A program made the position numbers and the translations under genes. From STC-113 sp964553745 (GTDB lineage Bacteria > Patescibacteriota > Gracilibacteria > BD1-5 > UBA2023): a DNA stretch of 64,000 nt. Location: positions 47,870 to 111,869 of the forward strand of contig CAZKLD010000006.1 in the NCBI GenBank assembly GCA_964553745.1. The letters are read 5' to 3'. Of this stretch, positions 11,912 to 23,260 are shown in pieces. The notes beneath the pieces were generated by a model. It ran no database searches, was not told where the DNA came from, and saw only the letters and a list, made by a program, of their open reading frames with translations. Each line of letters starts with the position of its first letter. Position 1 is the stretch's first letter.

Positions 11912-13393
11912 ATGGAGGAAATATTATCAATTCCTGATAATGAAAATAAGGGAACAAATACTCTAGATATATCACAAAGCGAAAGCATAACTCTGGATTT
12001 GAATCCGTCTGATGATGGAATGCTTGATTTAATCTGATCGGAAGCCCTTAAGCCAAAAAAGTCTTTTTCATTGTTCGGTTTTTTCAAAAAGAAAGAAAAG
12101 GTGATACAGGAATCAGTTCAGTCAGACGATACTGCAGCTTCAGAGGCAGTTAACGATATCATAACCGATCAAACTATACCATCAAATAGTCCCGCATCCT
12201 TACAGGCAGATGACAATATATTGACCGATCAGACCATGTATCCAGATGAACCGATGACAAATGCCACCACTGTAATTGAGGAAATATTATCAGTTCCTGA
12301 AAATGAAAACTATGAAACCGTTGCCGTAGATATGCCACAAAATGAAAACTATGAAACCGTTGCCGTAGATATGCCACAAAGCGAAGTCTCAACTCTTGAT
12401 TTGAATCAGTCTGATGATATTCTTGATTTAAACTGATCCGAAACCATAAATCCAAAAAAATCTCTTTGATTATTCGGTTTTTTCAAAAAGAAAGAAAAGG
12501 TGATACAGGAATCTGCTCCGGCCGATTCTACACCTGTACAATCAGACAATAATAGCATAACTGATCAAAGCATATCACTGGATAATTCAATGACAAATGC
12601 CGACATCTTCCAAGAGCTTGAATTGGGCGGGCTTGATTTTTGAGGACAACCTTCAAATCATGTTGAAAAAGCACCTTTTGAGCCATTAGTTTTTACTCTC
12701 CAGCTTACTTGAATCCTTTTCTGGATTACATTGTTCTGATTGATGTGATTTTACATGGTTGTATTTGCGAGAGGCACCAATTCTGATTTCATTGCAAAGA
12801 TGCCTTTAGTTTGCGATTATATATGATCTACCGTCGATTGATATGAAAATAGTGAATGTAAGACGCTCAATCAAATGGTTGAGTCATTCAAGAAAGAAAA
12901 GTCGAATATTGAAACCACTCTTATCCAAGAACTTTCAATTCTGATTCCAGAGAAGATTAAGACAAACTACATATTGTCTTCACCGAAAGTCAAATTCATA
13001 CAAGAGACTACATGAAATTCAAGAATCTCGATAGCTAAAGTATTAGAAGATTTTGAAAATATCAGAAAGTCCAGCTGATGATACCAATGAAAGAATATAG
13101 AATGCAATCAGTATAATATCAATGAAAAATGAGAGCTTTCTGTAAATTGCGATTTTTATGGGGCGTCCATAAATGAGTCAGAAGACACAGCTCTTTCAAT
13201 GTCTTCCAGATGAGTTGCCCTAGACTTCTTAAAGAATCTCCAATCAAAAAATAGCAGCTTCTCCATTTCAGACTATCCGAAAAATATTGAAATATCAAAG
13301 TTCAATTGATGAGAGGATATCAAAGTCATTTTCTCAACAAAAACATCTTTGATGCTAAAATTGAAATATTATCCTTTATCAGCTAAATCATAA
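11912..13393 (+). CDS. Large pilus-locus membrane protein with internal duplication
   Basis: 493 aa. The first 250 residues are acidic and low-complexity and contain a duplicated unit: each copy runs from an ILSxPxNEN start through a TLDLN..SDD stretch to GLFGFFKKKEKVIQES (copies near residues 4-77 and 126-215). A single membrane helix lies near 256-285, followed by a 200-residue extracytoplasmic domain. The topology resembles a fused PilM-anchor/PilN-like assembly protein but I see no diagnostic motif. It leads a four-gene run with pilB and pilC. Confidence 0.6.
12300..12378 (+). repeat. Two tandem 39-bp repeats inside coding sequence
   Basis: Two adjacent, nearly identical 39-base units encode NENYETVAVDMPQ twice in a row. 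They sit inside the larger duplication of the host gene and are in frame, so copy number could vary without breaking the protein. Confidence 0.85.
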
Positions 13394-13396
13394 TTT

Positions 13397-14617
13397 ATGG
13401 AAAAGAAAGAACAAAAGAAAATCATAAGTTCAATTTGATTCAATTTATCAATGATCTTTGTTATGGGTGCTGTCATATGATTTTATCTTATGCCTGAATA
13501 TGAAATCCTGCATACGCAAATGACAGAAGCTAACGATATTTATACGAACTTGAATAAGCTAAAGAGCGATTGACTCAAGGCGGATTGATTTGAGAAAATA
13601 TTGATCGAGGAGAATAAGATGACTCAGTGAATGGCGGAAATCCTTAAAGATAAGCCTAAGGTCAATAAGGTGATTCAAAAAGTTTGAAATAAAGACTACA
13701 TGACCTGGATCAAAGAAGAAGTATTGAAATGAAATGAATACTCTAAGGAGGCTGAAGATAACGATAGGATAATATGAAGCATATTGCCTGTATTCTATAA
13801 GTATTCAGATTCAAATAAGGGGCAGGGCATAGGAGCGAATATCAAAGAACAGATAACTCTTGGCTCGTTCACAAAATATGTCGAAGATGAAATTTTGAAG
13901 AAACATGACATAGAAAGTTTTTCTCCCGTATGAATAGAAAATATAACTTTTGATGCAGACGATAAGCCTGCTGTAGCCAAAGCCCAGAAACTCAATGAGA
14001 CAATATGAAGCTTTGCTTTCAATCTTGATTTTGAAGCAAAGAATAAAAACATCATAACACTGGTTGATTCAATTCAAAAATCATGAAGATTAGACATACA
14101 AAATTGAAAGCTGATGAATAAGGTTTCGTCTGATAAAGACAATTCAAACATTTCAAGCCTGGATAATCTTCTCATTACTATTGATTCCTTATCGGTGCAA
14201 GATCCTATGAGCGCACTTGATAAGACTAACAAAGGTACAATGAAGCTCAGATTTTATGTAAGCTGAATCTGATATGAGCAATTGATTACGATCAAAAAAA
14301 GCATCAACGATAAATTCACAAAACTCTATGCCGACATGCTTATGAAATCAAAGATGTGCGATAATTGAGATATCCCGCTTTGCAAGGATAATATCGGTTC
14401 ACAGTCAGTCTGAAGCATCAGATCCCTTCTTAAGGAGGCTACGCAAGTAAAGACAAGGCTTGATGCCTTGGTTAAGGATGCGAATATGACCTGACTGGAT
14501 ATCAACCAAGCTTTGACATCCTGGCTGAATCTGGGATCGGCAGTGGATACTATCGATACCGCATACAAGAAATCTGCATCGTATATAGATAATTTTAGCG
14601 CAGCATGAAACAATTAG
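13397..14617 (+). CDS. Pilus-locus membrane protein, PilO/PilN-like topology
   Basis: 406 aa. One membrane helix at residues 9-28, a coiled-coil of about 60 residues, then a large extracytoplasmic domain. This is the architecture of PilN/PilO-type inner-membrane platform proteins, though about twice as long as usual and without recognised motifs. Start is 3 bases after the previous stop; its end overlaps the pilB start by 13 bases, so translation is probably coupled. Confidence 0.6.
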
Positions 14618-15858
14618 ACATTTTAAATGATGAGATATATAAGGGAGATAATGCACAAAGGATCTGTGATCTTATAATTGCGTCTGCCGTCGAATCCTGA
14701 AGTTCCGATATACATATCGAACCTCTTTCTAATGTCGTGCGCGTAAGATTCAGGGTCGATTGAATATTGAAAGTCATAGTTGAATACCAGACTTTCATAC
14801 ATCCTCAAATCGTAGCCAGATACAAGATTCTCTCCAACCTTAAGATAGATGAATCGAGAATGCCCCAAGACGGACGTATCTCAACAGTCATAAATGATAA
14901 ATGACTTGATCTTCGTGTCTCGACCTTACCGACAGTCCACTGAGAAAAGATCGTAATGCGTATCGTGGATAAGAGCAAGAAAGTTCCGCCTCTAGAGGTT
15001 CTATGAATCGAATGACATAATTGAGATGTTCTTGAAAAAGCCATTTCTCAGCCAAACTGAATTGTTCTCACTTCCGGTCCGACATGATCAGGTAAATCTA
15101 CCACACTGTATTCTTGTCTTATGAATCTCAATACTCCGGATGTGAATATAATGACGCTGGAAGATCCAGTCGAAAATACTCTTGATTGAGTGAATCAGAG
15201 CCAAGTGTTTCCGGATATCGGATATTCATTCGCATCTGGCTTGCGTACAGCCTTACGCCAGGATCCTGACATAATAATGGTGTGAGAAATCCGTGATAAG
15301 GAAACTATAAATATTGCAATTGAAGCATCCTTGACGTGACATCTGGTACTTTCTACAATACATACGAATTCTGCAGCCGAAACACTGACCCGTATCTTGA
15401 ATATGTGAATCCCTGCTTTCTTGCTACCGGCTTCCATAAATGCGATAATGGCTCAGAGGCTTATCAGAAGGCTATGCAAACATTGTAAGAAAGCCATTAC
15501 AGTTGAAGAGCTTGATCCGAAATTGAAAAATCAAGTCAAAAAAACAATCTGAAAAATCTCAAAAGAGGAACTGACAAGAAGAGTGCCTGCTGAAACCCTC
15601 AAAAATCCTCTGTTCTATGTTCCTGTCTGATGCGAGCATTGTGACGATACATGATATAGCTGAAGAGTTTGAATATATGAAGTAATGGAAATAACCCCGA
15701 TATTGAAAGAATATATCATAAAAGGGGAGAGTTCAGTGGCAATGAACGATGCAGCTATAGAATGATGAATGATTTCCCTAGAGATGGACTGAATCATGAA
15801 GGCTCTTAATTGAATGACTTCACTCGAAGAATCCTATTGAGCAGTAAAAGAAAATTAA
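14605..15858 (+). CDS. pilB: Type IV pilus assembly ATPase (PilB/GspE family)
   Basis: 417 aa. Hexameric motor that drives pilus extension. Seen: SSDIHIEPL near residue 33, Walker A GPTGSGKST near 158, Asp box, Walker B PDIIMVGEIRD near 220, His box HLVLSTIHTN, and the GspE zinc site CKHC ... CEHC typical of assembly rather than retraction ATPases. The MshEN N-terminal domain is missing, so it is short for PilB. Overlaps the upstream gene by 13 bases and precedes pilC. Confidence 0.93.
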
Positions 15859-15875
15859 ATAATTAATCACTCCAT

Positions 15876-17024
15876 ATGTCAGATAATGATTTTATAATAA
15901 CCTGAGTCTCGGAACACGTAGAAAAAAAATCTTCGCATTTCAGCTTGTCTCTCGATTGAGTGAATGAGTGGCTACTCTCTAAGCAGAATATCAGCATAAA
16001 ATGAAAAGTGATATTCTTCAGGCTTTTGGCTACCATGGTAAATGCTTGAATACCCGTGCTTAAATCTATCTGAATATTAGAAAAGCAGGAGAAAGATCCG
16101 ATAACCCAGAAATTATTCCAGAGCATCATTTCATGAATCAGGCAATGAAAAAACTTGAGTTCATGCCTTAAGGATTATGGGGAAAATTTTTCCGATTCTG
16201 AATGTTCGATAATTGAATCTTGAGAAAAAACCTGAAAACTCAATGCTTCGCTCATACAGCTTGCTGATCAGACCGAGAAGGTTTCAAACATTTCGAAGAA
16301 ATTCAAATGAGCCCTTATTTATCCGGCGGTCATCGTGGTTATAATGTTCTGATCCGTATCAGTGCTGATGACATTGGTCGTGCCAAAGATAGTTGAAATA
16401 TTTTGAGATAAATCAAAGCTTCCTCCTATGACGCTTTTCCTCATAGGAGTCAGTGATTTCTTTGTAAATTACCTCTGGCTGATGGTTGTGTGCATATCCT
16501 GATTTATAGCATTCCTAAAACTCTGGTATAAGACCCCTATCTGAAAATATAAGCTTGATTGAGTAATTCTGATGCTGCCGATTTTCTGAAACATCAGCAA
16601 AAAAGTGATTCTATCAAAGTTCGCAAGAGTGTTTTCAAATCTTCTTTCTAGCGGTATATCCATAGTCGAGTCGATGAGAATAGTTTCGGATGTCGTCTGA
16701 AATGAGGTTTATAAGCAGAGAATCCTCCTTTTGAGAGAGGATATCAAAAAATGAGTCAAAATATGAGAGAGCCTAGAAGATGACCCGCTTTTCCCTGAGA
16801 TGCTGGTGCAGATGATAAAAGTCTGAGAAGAGACAGCAAAACTGGATACTATCATTCTGAAAATCGCAGATTTTTATGATGATGAGGTCGAACAGTCAAT
16901 CAATAACATCCAGAAACTTCTGGAGCCGATAATAATTGTAACAATGGCGATAGTTATCTGATTCATCGCAGTCGGTATAATGACGCCTATCATGAACCTC
17001 GCGGACACGATTAGCGAGAAATAA
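15876..17024 (+). CDS. pilC: Type IV pilus inner-membrane platform protein PilC (copy 1)
   Basis: 382 aa with two GspF/PilC domains (about residues 48-170 and 250-375) and three membrane helices. Motifs include FFRLLATMVNAGIPVLKS, the SGEKTGKL loop, and a C-terminal LLEPIIIVTMAIVIGFIAV helix. It follows pilB by 17 bases. A divergent second copy lies at 20517-21611. Confidence 0.92.
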
Positions 17025-17042
17025 TAATTATACAAATTAAAT

Positions 17043-17075
17043 TATCTCTTGATTTTTTCAAGAGATTTTTTATCC
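17043..17075 (+). terminator. Terminator after pilC
   Basis: Hairpin ATCTCTTGA / TCAAGAGAT with a T-rich loop, followed by six T, 19 bases after the pilC stop. Confidence 0.75.
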
Positions 17076-17104
17076 TTGAGTTCTAATCGTATAAAAATCA
17101 CATT

Positions 17105-17695
17105 TTGCCTGAATCGCTCAAGAAGCTCATAGACATAATCGCATATCTGCCTGGAATCTGAGAAAAAACAGCCATGAGGCTAGGATTTTTTTTATTGAAG
17201 GCGAATCCGACTTACGTCCATAATTTTTCAAAACAATTGAATAAAGTTAAGGATGAAATCAGGGAATGCTCGAGCTGCTTCTGATACACAGATAGTGATT
17301 CATGAGTCTGCAACATATGCAACGACGATTCCAGAGACAATTCTAGCCTTTGCGTGGTTGAAGATTATATGGATCTCGTTAGCATCGAGAAGCTGAAAAT
17401 TTTCAAATGATATTACCATGTTCTGGGGTGAGTCATATCTCCCGTCAATGGCATCCTGCCAAAGGACTTGAAATTCGAAGAACTATTCATCAAAATCAGA
17501 AATTGAATGTTTAAAGAGCTGATATTAGCCATTAATCCCAATATCGAGTGAGAAGCGACATCAATGTACATAAAGGAGCATCTCTCAAAATATCCGATTG
17601 AAATCACTAAACTATCAAAATGATTGCCGAATGCATGATACATAGAGTATGCCGATGAGATTACCCTTATCAATGCCTTCAAATGAAGAAATTAA
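17105..17695 (+). CDS. recR: Recombination protein RecR
   Basis: 196 aa. RecR clamps onto DNA with RecO/RecF during gap repair. Seen: helix-hairpin-helix LPGIGEKTAMRLGFFLL near residue 15, the four-cysteine zinc finger (CSSC ... CNIC) near 58-74, the Toprim segment CVVEDYMDL, and the ISPVNGILP block. The start is a TTG at 17105, judged from the usual RecR N-terminus; an in-frame TAA lies just upstream. Confidence 0.93.
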
Positions 17696-17730
17696 AAAAC
17701 ATCCCGGAGAGAATCTCCAGGATGTTTTTT
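17696..17730 (+). terminator. Bidirectional terminator between recR and the pilin cluster
   Basis: Stem AAACATCC-GGAGA / TCTCC-GGATGTTT with A run before and T run after. It serves recR on the plus strand and the convergent minus-strand gene ending at 17735. Confidence 0.75.
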
Positions 17731-17734
17731 AAGA

Positions 17735-18613
17735 TTATTTGTTAATGATGCTGTATTTCAATGCTTCAAAGTATCTATTCTTGTTTTCCTCGAACAAGAC
17801 ATTCTGCTTGAAATTTCCGATTCTTGAAGAGGCGATAATGCTTGTCTTCGGGGTAGAGAATCATTCCATACTCTCAATCGTGTAAGATAGTTCATTTTTG
17901 GTAGGGTTGTATAGGATCAGATAATTATGATCATATGCATCTATGAAATCCTTTATCTTAATTTGTTCAAAGGTTATTTTCTTTGCTCATGCTATACCTT
18001 CATCATCTTCTACTTTCTTTATTTTTCAATTCTCAGACGAAACCGTGTATCATCCTCAGATGCTGACTCAAGTAGTTCAGGTTCAGGTTATTCAAAAAGT
18101 TTCTCATGTTGGATCATTTCAGATGATATTCCATACGAAAGCTCAGCTTCAAACCAGTTTGAAGTTCGATGACTTCATTATGGCACCTGTCAATGTGGGA
18201 TTTTTCGAATTATGCTGCATCATGATCCCTTTATCATAGAAAAGCGGAATTATATCGAATTCTCATGACGGAACCATTCATGAATAGTTTTTTGAATTCG
18301 TAGACATAGTATACTCTATGTGCTGATCTTTAGGTTTAACATCATCAGGGTCCGCTGCTAGAAGCATTGAATCATCATCCTGCCCATCTACGATACTGTC
18401 CTGGAATCATTCATCATGATTCTTGATTTTCAGAAGAGCATACTCCTGAGCTCATTCTGCTCATGCATATGTTGAAATGGAATTGTATACTAATCTGGTA
18501 TTTTTTGATTCTTGCAACACTATCGAAAGGACTCCTGCCGAAACGACAACCAAGAAGGCAGTCAAGAGAATTGCGACTATTGTCGAGAATCATGAATTAT
18601 GCTTGGTTTTCAT
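17735..18613 (-). CDS. PilX-like pilus protein with N-terminal membrane helix
   Basis: 292 aa. N-terminus MKTKHNSGFSTIVAILLTAF... is a hydrophobic helix of the PilX/minor-pilin type preceded by a short basic leader with Gly before Phe. The remainder is extracytoplasmic and rich in Gly/Thr (about residues 170-200 nearly all TGA-coded glycines and threonines). Last gene of the minus-strand pilin operon, 4 bases after the preceding stop. Confidence 0.7.
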
Positions 18614-18617
18614 AGAT

Positions 18618-19241
18618 CTATTTCATATTTTTATAAACTTTTTCGCTTATCGTGGTCTGAATGTGAAGCTCATTCTCTTTTGCCATTGCCGAGGATATTC
18701 ACTTTCAAGGAGCGAGCCTCAAGTCAAATACTATATTCACTTTTCATTCCTTATCTTCATTTGTTATGCTTTTGGATGGCTTTCATGAAATATAGAATCG
18801 GAGGTTATTGATTTCAACCTTGTTATTGCTGAGCTTGATATCAGAGCCGAGTTCTCATAGATAGCATCATCGGGGATCTGTGTAACAAGACGCGTCGCAA
18901 GAAGTCATCACTTTCTGCATGCAATAAACTTTAGGCTTTGTCGGATCGGAGATGTTATTGATGGCAACCATGGTGTTTCAATTTCAAGAATAATCAAGTG
19001 GCTGAGTGCCTACGGCTCAATAAAATCAATAATCGATTCATTTATTCCTTATCTCGGATGCCAATCACTCGATCATGGTTCTCGTATTCTCCTGAAGAAT
19101 CCTATTAAGCTCTAATTTTTTGTTTATCTGAAGAATATTTGAATAGATCTCAAATACCGAGAGCATGACGAAAGCCAGTATTGTAACTGCCACAATCATC
19201 TCTATCAGGGTAAATCAATTTTGTCGTAATCTTGGATTCAT
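18618..19241 (-). CDS. Prepilin-like protein (type IV pilin N-terminal motif)
   Basis: 207 aa. Prepilin signature QNGFTLIEMIVAVTILAF near residues 6-23: Gly before the cleavage site, Phe as first mature residue and Glu at +5. The long tail (FEIYSNILQINKKLELNR) resembles PilW-type minor pilins. Later sequence holds several Cys that could form disulphides. TAG stop. Confidence 0.85.
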
Positions 19242-19258
19242 AATTTTTTATTTAGGTA

Positions 19259-19888
19259 TTATCTTTTCCAATCAGTAATTATTGTGGATACTACGTATTT
19301 ATTGAAGCTCCTGTCATAATTATATATGATTGCATCCAATCTGAAGGCATTATCAACCGCAACTGTGCTCACTAGTGGGCTTACTTTCAATAGGGCATAG
19401 AATTTTGTCGGCTTCTCTCAAGGTGAACAGGTATAATTGTATCTTCATTTATCATCAAGGCAAAGCATGGTCCTGTCCTGAATCGTAGCGGGATTGAGTA
19501 TATTGTTTTTGGTTTCAGTGAACGAAGGGCTCATTTTAATAATCTTAATGGATGGTCTTGAAGCATCGTCTAGCTGAAAACTGTTCTCTATCTTATAATA
19601 CCCTCACGTAAGATAGGGGACTGATCAGGGATTTTCGACTACTCAATTATCTAGCCTGTTCCAATCGAGCGACCTGACCCAATTCGTATCTCTGATATTT
19701 TTAACAAGCTCGATCTTTTCTCTTGCAAGATTTCAGGCAATCATCTCATTTTTTGCTTTCACAGAAGAACTCATGGCAGAGTATACTAGCAAGTAGGCGC
19801 TCAATCATCATAGCGTAAAAATCAGAATGGCAACCAATAGCTCCACCATCGTGAATCATCATTTGTTATTTTTGAATCCTGTTTTCAT
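19259..19888 (-). CDS. Prepilin-like protein (PilV-type)
   Basis: 209 aa. Prepilin motif NKGGFTMVELLVAILIFTL at residues 8-26, with the two glycines before Phe encoded by TGA. A NLAREKIELVKNIRDTNW segment after the helix is typical of PilV-like minor pilins. Lies between two other pilins with short spacers. Confidence 0.85.
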
Positions 19889-19897
19889 TTTTATTAT

Positions 19898-20425
19898 TTA
19901 GTAGCTAAGGGTTTTGCTTAAAATTCATTTTTTAGCTTCTTTGAATCAGATTATGATCTCTTTTATGCTTCATGTGAATGTAGCATCTTTGTATACTTCC
20001 ATTTTTCATTCCGGAGCCTTGAATAGGAAAATCACATCATTCTTTTCTTGGTCAGCGTTGTCTTTTATAAGGCTTATTTTCACTCAAGATTCAAGAGTGA
20101 TGTCTTTTATCTTATTTCATGCGGAAGCCTCTAATGATCCGCTGTAATCGAATGGAAATGAGTACATTCAGATTTTCTCTTCTCATTTATTGATGAATAG
20201 GACAATATTCTGATTTTTTTGAGTTCACACATCCACGAGTCAAGCGGCCGAATTCCTTGATTCGCTCATGCTCTGAGTGATTATCTCTTCGCTCAGCCTT
20301 ACTTTTGCAATATTTGAATACAGATTATAAGGCACGAACACTCAAATAGAAAGGATTCAGATAATGGTGATCACTATAAGCAGCTCTACCAGTGTAAATC
20401 ATCATTTGATATTGTGTTTTTTCAT
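19898..20425 (-). CDS. Prepilin-like protein (GspH/FimT-type)
   Basis: 175 aa. Prepilin motif IKGGFTLVELLIVITIIGIL at residues 6-25, then a globular domain with strands resembling GspH/FimT. First gene of the pilin operon on the minus strand; a terminator for the upstream pilC2 gene separates the two transcription units. Confidence 0.87.
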
Positions 20426-20487
20426 TGAAATGGAGTTTATTCTACTGAAAGGCATTTTAATGTTCTTTTAAAAAAATCAAATAAAAA

Positions 20488-20516
20488 ATGACCCTGTGTC
20501 AGAGGGCCCTTTTTCT
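20488..20516 (-). terminator. Possible terminator after second pilC
   Basis: GGGCCCTCTGACACAGGGTC hairpin (short stem) followed on the minus strand by ATTTTTTATTT, directly after the stop at 20517. Confidence 0.55.
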
Positions 20517-21611
20517 TTAGCTTACTGTTTCTGTGATTTTGAGCACGGCAGCGAAAATCGCAAATGCAAACCATAGTACGAATATTCATGCAATCAGTAC
20601 AGCAAGGGGCTCAATCCATTTTATCATAACTGTTATTGAGTATTCCACTTCTCTTGTATATTGCTTATGGATTTTCTCACATACTTTGTTGACGGTAGAA
20701 GTTTTTTCTCAAGCTCAAATTATCTGTATGAAATCATTAGGAAAGCATATATGATTAGGATCGGTTTCCTCGATACTGTGTGTAAGTTTTTTTCATCCTG
20801 CCACCTTTTCGCTTATGATTCTAAGCGCTTGATCATATATGACATTATTGCTGGCTTCTCAGGTCAATCTAAGTGTTTTTATGATCGGGATTCAGGCTCA
20901 GATCAATAATCAAAGATTCGATGCTATCTGTGCGATTATATAGTTCTTGTATACGCTTCATAATAGAGGCATCTTCAGGAATAATTCATCAAAATATCTC
21001 CTTCATTCATCGGTTTTCGAATACGTCTTTATTCAAACGGCCACAAGTATGGCTCAGATCAGTAGGAGAATGAAATTCGAAGATAAGAAATGACTCACCG
21101 CTATGAGGGATTTTGTCGCAAATGGAAGCTCAACTTGAGTCGTCTCGAATAATGGCTCCAATTTTGGTATTACAAGGGTCATTATGACAAATACCGCCAC
21201 AATGAGGAATGCAACTATTATTATCGGATAGGTAAGAGCGGCTTTTGCTTTCATCTTCAGATCTTCCTGTTCTCTAAGCTGTGAGCCAAGGCTCTCAAAT
21301 GATTTTTGCATTGTTCCAGAGCTTTCTCAAGCCTCGATGATCGCAATCTCTTTTTTATTGAACACTAGAGGCAGCTTCTTCATGGCAATGCTGAAACTAT
21401 CTCAAGAATCTATGAAAATCAGAAGATTCGATACTTCTCTGGCTAACTTTGGATTCAGGGTTTTTTCTAAAAATGCATTAAGCGCACTAATGACGGTAAC
21501 TCATCAATCTATCATGTTGGCAAGATGCTCGTACAGAAGAGCTTTATCTCTCGGTGTTATGGTTTGCCAGAAATAAACTGGCTCCTCACGGAATTCTTGA
21601 ATATTTTCCAT
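20517..21611 (-). CDS. pilC: PilC/GspF-family platform protein (copy 2)
   Basis: 364 aa with two GspF domains; SALNAFLE and EAGESSGTMQKSFESL in the first, EKTSTVNKVCEKI in the second, and a final helix PLAVLIAGIFVLWFAFAIF. It differs clearly from copy 1 (15876-17024), lacking its N-terminal extension. It follows two PilN/PilO-like genes, so the minus strand may encode a second, pseudopilus-type platform. Confidence 0.9.
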
Positions 21612-21615
21612 TTTT

Positions 21616-22182
21616 CTATTGTTCGAAATAATACATTCAAAGGCTTAAGCCCGCTGACACATTAGTATTTACGTTATCGGTGCTGAGCGGAAGATTCAGA
21701 CTCTTTACCACGAACCTTATATTGCTCGTTTCTTCCGTAAGGAAATTCAGATATTTATTAAGTTCAGCAATATTCTTTGCATCGACATTAATGCTTATGC
21801 TTGCCATGCTTAATCCATTCGGCAGTTTCTGTCATTTATCCATGCTTATGTCATGAACAAGGATTCAGTCGAATTTTGAATAGATTTGATTCAAAATAAG
21901 GTCCTCGCGATATACGGATGCGAATTGTGCAATAGCATCCTTGGTCGCCTTATCATTACTGACTTGATTTTTTTTCTTGTTGAGCGAATCGAGCTCTGCC
22001 TTTAGCGAATCGATTCTGCCATTCAGGCTTACTTTCTCTTCATTTGAAGAGGTGTAATCTGCATATAGGCCAGATGTCAAGAAAAATGTTATTGCTAATG
22101 TCAGAAGCAAGACTAATGTAGCATACATGTTTTGCTTGTCTGCTTTCCTATAAAGAGGATTGTTTTGTGAATCTGAGGTCAT
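21616..22182 (-). CDS. PilN/PilO-like membrane protein
   Basis: 188 aa. One membrane helix (YATLVLLLTLAITFFLTS near residue 20), a coiled-coil with DSLKAELDSLNKKK, then an alpha/beta extracytoplasmic domain. TAG stop 4 bases before the pilC2 start. Architecture and position support a PilO or PilN role in the pilus alignment complex. Confidence 0.7.
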
Positions 22183-22203
22183 ATTTTTTTTGTTAGGTGA
22201 TAA

Positions 22204-22743
22204 TTATTTTTTTAATTCAAATGTAATTCCGAAAGATCTCTTAAGAGAATCTCAAGCGACTGATGCAATCGGGCTTAAGCTGAAAATGCTCTCAGTTCAG
22301 GTTCTGAAATCTTTGATGAAGCTCGATACTCAAGCGATCGCGTCATCTTTTGCATCCTTGTTATTATAGACTGCATTAGTATTGACGGCATTTCAGTCAA
22401 AAGTGAATCAACTGAACACCATCTTATATTTCTTGCTCAGGCTCATCACTTCCGTAAGATAAATTTGAGCTTTTGATTTTTCTATGCTCTTTAGGATATC
22501 CTGCTTATTTGCAAAGATGATGTCATATGCTGCAATCTCATTATTCGATTTCAATTCTTCAACCTGTTTCGAATATTCTGAGATTTTTAAGTTTGATTCG
22601 CTGATTTGCTTTTGTGTGCTGGAATTTATAAACCATAGTATTGCAGAAATAGCGATAACTATTATGAGCAAGACTATAGAAATGATAAAATAGGTATTTT
22701 TACCTGAGGGGATGGCCATATTATCTTGGCTGGTCGTTTCCAT
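22204..22743 (-). CDS. PilN/PilO-like membrane protein
   Basis: 179 aa. A short cytosolic N-terminus, one helix (YFIISIVLLIIVIAISAILWF), a coiled-coil of about 45 residues and a small C-terminal domain ending FGITFELKK. I chose the ATG at 22743; an upstream in-frame ATG would add 20 residues. It pairs with the next gene as a probable PilN/PilO couple. Confidence 0.65.
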
Positions 22744-22834
22744 TTTGATGGTAGTTAAATAATAATACTTTTTAATTTTATCACAATATGAATATAATTG
22801 CAAAAATATTAATAGTTTAAGCTAAAACACTCAT

Positions 22835-23227
22835 ATGAAGTATTCATTATCTGATTTGCAAGCTCTGAAATTAGACATTAAGCCTTGATTTAAAGTTTTC
22901 CTGTATTGAGATTTGGGGGCAGGGAAGACTTCTTTTGTCAGGAATGTCCTGAAAAATCAATTCGGCATTCAAGAAAACATTACCAGTCCGACATATATCC
23001 ATTATAGGAAATATGATTCAATCTACCATTTTGACCTATATCGGCTGGAATCTTATGATGATTTTGTGAATATCGGATGAGAGGAGATACTTGAATCGGA
23101 AAAGAACATATGCTTCATAGAATGGCCGGAGATTCTGGAGGCAGCCTATAAGCCTGATATAATAGTTACTTTCGATAAGGTGGAATGAAATGAAGAGGTC
23201 AGGGATATCGATATAAGGATAATGTAG
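22835..23227 (+). CDS. tsaE: tRNA threonylcarbamoyladenosine biosynthesis ATPase TsaE
   Basis: 130 aa. P-loop GDLGAGKTSFVRN near residue 28 (first Gly by TGA), followed by SPTYIHYRKY and IYHFDLYRL, the TsaE family hallmarks. TsaE works with TsaD and TsaB to make t6A37 in ANN-decoding tRNAs; neither partner is in the window. A GCTAAAAC promoter-like word lies 7 bases before the start, so the leader must be very short. Confidence 0.92.
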
Positions 23228-23228
23228 A

Positions 23229-23260
23229 AGAAAAAAATCGCCATATGATGGCGATTTTTC
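23229..23260. terminator. Bidirectional terminator
   Basis: AAAAATCGCCAT / ATGGCGATTTTT hairpin directly after the tsaE stop and directly before the end of the convergent cyclase gene; A and T runs flank both sides. Confidence 0.85.

Noticed and set aside
12300..12378. Tandem repeat as a CRISPR array
   Set aside because: Only two adjacent units with no spacers, in frame inside a gene.
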